From: Halobacterium jilantaiense
Lineage (GTDB): Archaea; Halobacteriota; Halobacteria; Halobacteriales; Halobacteriaceae
Assembly (NCBI RefSeq): GCF_900110535.1
Contig: NZ_FOJA01000001.1
Span: forward strand, 1,771,393-1,835,392
Reading direction: 5' to 3'
Length of the DNA stretch: 64,000 nt
Both the position numbers and the translations under genes were made by a program. Shown piece after piece: positions 62,576 through 64,000 of the stretch (positions are counted from its first letter, which is position 1; every line of letters starts with the position of its first letter). Under the pieces are notes generated by a model, which did not search any database, was not told the DNA's origin, and was given only the letters and a program-made list of their open reading frames with translations.

Positions 62576-63262
62576 TCAGTTCGTCGTGGACTTCGCGTCC
62601 TCGCGCTGCTCCGGGGGTTCGACGCCCTCGGCGGCTTCGGCGGCCTCCGTCTCGCGCTCGGTGTCGACGTGCCAGCGGTCGATGTCCTCCTCGAAGGAGT
62701 CGAGGTACGCGCGGACGGCGTCCTTGAGGTCGTCGTCGTTGACGTTCACCTCCAAGACGAACTCCTGCTGGCTGCGGACGCGCTGGACGTTCGCGGAGAC
62801 GAGGTCGTTGTCGAAGTAGTACGGCGCGACCTGCGTCATCACGTTCCGGTAGACGACGTCCTCGACCTTGCGGAGGGCCTTCCGGCCGGCGGTGTCCGCC
62901 GCGCGTTTCACGTGCCCGAGGGAGTCCTGCCACTTCTCGACGGCGTCGCCGTTCTCGCCGTCCTCCAGGGCCTCGTAGGACTCCGAGAGTTCCTCACCGG
63001 CCGCCTGCAGGTCCTCGTCGGCCGACTTCCCGGCCTTCTCGCCCTCGCCTTCGGCGACGCTCGCCTGGTCGGCGGTCTTCTCGTTGACCTCCTCCTCGAT
63101 GCGCTCGTGGGACTTCGGCCGCCACTCGTCCCACGCCTCGAAGGCGTCCGGGTACGCCTCGTCGGCGTCCGCCTCCCGGAGCGCAGTCGTGATGCGTTCC
63201 CCGTGTTCGACCACGTCACCCCACGTGCCGCGGCGTTTGAACCCGGCGACGCTCTCCTCCAT
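62576..63262 (-). CDS. Conserved haloarchaeal protein (DUF5828-type)
   Basis: A 228-residue acidic, helix-rich protein starting MEESVAGFKRRGTWGDVVEHGERI, with DEWRPKSHERIEEEVNEKTADQASVAEGEGEKAG and later a ARKALRKVEDVVYRNVMT-like helix and YYFDNDLVSANVQRVRSQQEFVLEVNV. It resembles a family I recall as DUF5828. Coiled-coil-rich with charged composition, soluble. It precedes the PiT permease on the same strand; PhoU-like partners are usual there, but no PhoU motif is visible. A GTTTAAGC TATA-like box is about 27 nt upstream. Confidence 0.75.
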   Translation of the reverse strand: MEESVAGFKRRGTWGDVVEHGERITTALREADADEAYPDAFEAWDEWRPKSHERIEEEVNEKTADQASVAEGEGEKAGKSADEDLQAAGEELSESYEALEDGENGDAVEKWQDSLGHVKRAADTAGRKALRKVEDVVYRNVMTQVAPYYFDNDLVSANVQRVRSQQEFVLEVNVNDDDLKDAVRAYLDSFEEDIDRWHVDTERETEAAEAAEGVEPPEQREDAKSTTN

Positions 63263-63357
63263 GATTGGTCCGTCTAGGCGCGCGCCGCTTAAACCTCTTG
63301 CCGGCGGTGTGCTGGCTCGTAGCGCGACACTGCCGCCCGCGTTCGACCGGATAGCAG

Positions 63358-63365
63358 GTTTGAAG
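63358..63365 (+). promoter_or_regulatory. TATA-like element of upp
   Basis: GGTTTGAA at about 63357-63364, centred about 30 nt upstream of the upp ATG at 63391. Confidence 0.45.
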
Positions 63366-63390
63366 CCGCCCGCTCACGCGCTAGACGACA

Positions 63391-64000
63391 ATGACCATCG
63401 AGGACCGCGGCGACGCGAACGTCATCACGCACTCGCTGGCGAAAGACACGCTCTCGCGGCTGCGAGACGTCGAGACGGAGCAGGTCGGCTTCCGGAAGGG
63501 GCTGGTGAAACTCGGCCGCATCTCGGGGTACGAGATCATCGACGGCGCGATGGAGACGGAGTTCACGTCCCTGGAGACGCCGCTCACCGAGACCACTGGA
63601 GAGCGCGTGAAAGGCCTCGACGACGTCGTCATCATCAACGTCCTGCGCGCGGCGACGCCGTTCGTGGAGGGGCTGCTGAAGGCGTTCCCGAGAGCGAAGC
63701 AGGGCGTCATCAGCGCCGGCCGCGACGAGGACGCCGGCATGAACGACGACGGCGAGTTCCCCATCACCATCGACTACGTGAAACTCCCCGAAATCTCGGA
63801 GACGGACACCGTCATCGTCGCCGACCCGATGCTCGCGACGGGGTCGACGATGTGCACCGTCCTCGACCACGTCACGGACGAGATGCCCGACGCGGGCGTC
63901 GAGGACCTCTTCGTGCTGTCGGCCGTGAGCGCGCCCGACGGCCTGCTCCGGGTGGGCGACCAGTTCCCGGAGGCCGACCTGCTGACGGTCGCCATCGACG
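63391..64000 (+). CDS. upp: Uracil phosphoribosyltransferase (partial, C-terminus off the window)
   Basis: The first 203 codons of Upp, which salvages uracil to UMP with PRPP. The uracil-binding region and the PRPP loop [21 protein letters not shown] (near 147-167) are present, and the segment [37 protein letters not shown] is well conserved. The missing end would carry the GDAGDR-type uracil-contact segment. It is divergent from the DUF5828-type gene across 128 nt that contain promoters for both. Confidence 0.95.
   Translation, partial: MTIEDRGDANVITHSLAKDTLSRLRDVETEQVGFRKGLVKLGRISGYEIIDGAMETEFTSLETPLTETTGERVKGLDDVVIINVLRAATPFVEGLLKAFPRAKQGVISAGRDEDAGMNDDGEFPITIDYVKLPEISETDTVIVADPMLATGSTMCTVLDHVTDEMPDAGVEDLFVLSAVSAPDGLLRVGDQFPEADLLTVAID

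Overview
This is a high-GC haloarchaeal chromosome segment (order Halobacteriales). The evidence is uniformly acidic proteins, the archaeal replication and repair proteins Hel308, Hef and PolD large subunit, archaeal tRNA-modification genes, Tat-dependent lipoprotein signals, and many genes whose ATG lies about 25-30 nt below a TATA-like element, as expected for leaderless transcripts. Genus cannot be fixed from sequence alone. No rRNA, tRNA, CRISPR array, insertion sequence or replication origin was recognised. Sixty-two protein genes are called, two of them cut by the window edges (a Cgi121 homologue on the left, upp on the right). The only clear mobile element is an intein inside the DNA polymerase D large subunit gene.

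Layout. 1-5.4 kb: cgi121/hel308 overlapping pair, divergent ferredoxin, a 39-codon ORF, malate dehydrogenase, a zinc-ribbon protein and a universal stress protein. 5.4-12 kb: a complete five-gene oligopeptide-type ABC importer operon on the minus strand, visibly poorer in GC than the rest. 12-18.6 kb: hef, then a CBS-domain/glyS/dolichol-kinase-like overlapping cluster. 18.6-26.1 kb: a second complete peptide-type ABC importer operon. 26.2-33.3 kb: small protein, PPC-domain protein overlapping polC (with a 512-residue intein), then zinc-ribbon, NifU-like and conserved haloarchaeal proteins, with two gene-poor stretches (31952-32254 and 33279-34084).

34-48 kb: one dipeptidase gene on the plus strand followed by thirteen minus-strand genes that mix tetrapyrrole synthesis (hemD, cobA, hemC, hemL, hemB) with three CPBP-family membrane proteases, two small membrane proteins, a RecJ-like DHH protein and a CcoI/CopA-type copper ATPase. 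The heme genes and the copper pump would together serve heme-copper enzymes, which is an inference. 48-54.9 kb: MFS transporter, acetyltransferase, a membrane Fe-S/CCG-domain oxidoreductase resembling ETF:menaquinone oxidoreductase, and the bioY-ecfA-ecfT biotin importer.

55-64 kb: a Cmi4-like protein, two membrane proteins, a solitary Cas4-like protein, a Sua5/cysteine-free peroxiredoxin/glutaredoxin-like cluster, a CNNM/CorC-type membrane protein, a sensor-domain membrane protein, a PiT phosphate permease, a conserved haloarchaeal protein and uracil phosphoribosyltransferase.

Most of the window is ordinary housekeeping. The observations most worth a second look are the full-length intein with an atypical C-terminus at the PolD catalytic motif, the roughly 100-residue insertion splitting the cysteine motif in both OppF-type ATPases, a four-cysteine insertion in HemL, the peroxiredoxin-fold protein without any cysteine, and the low-GC importer operon.
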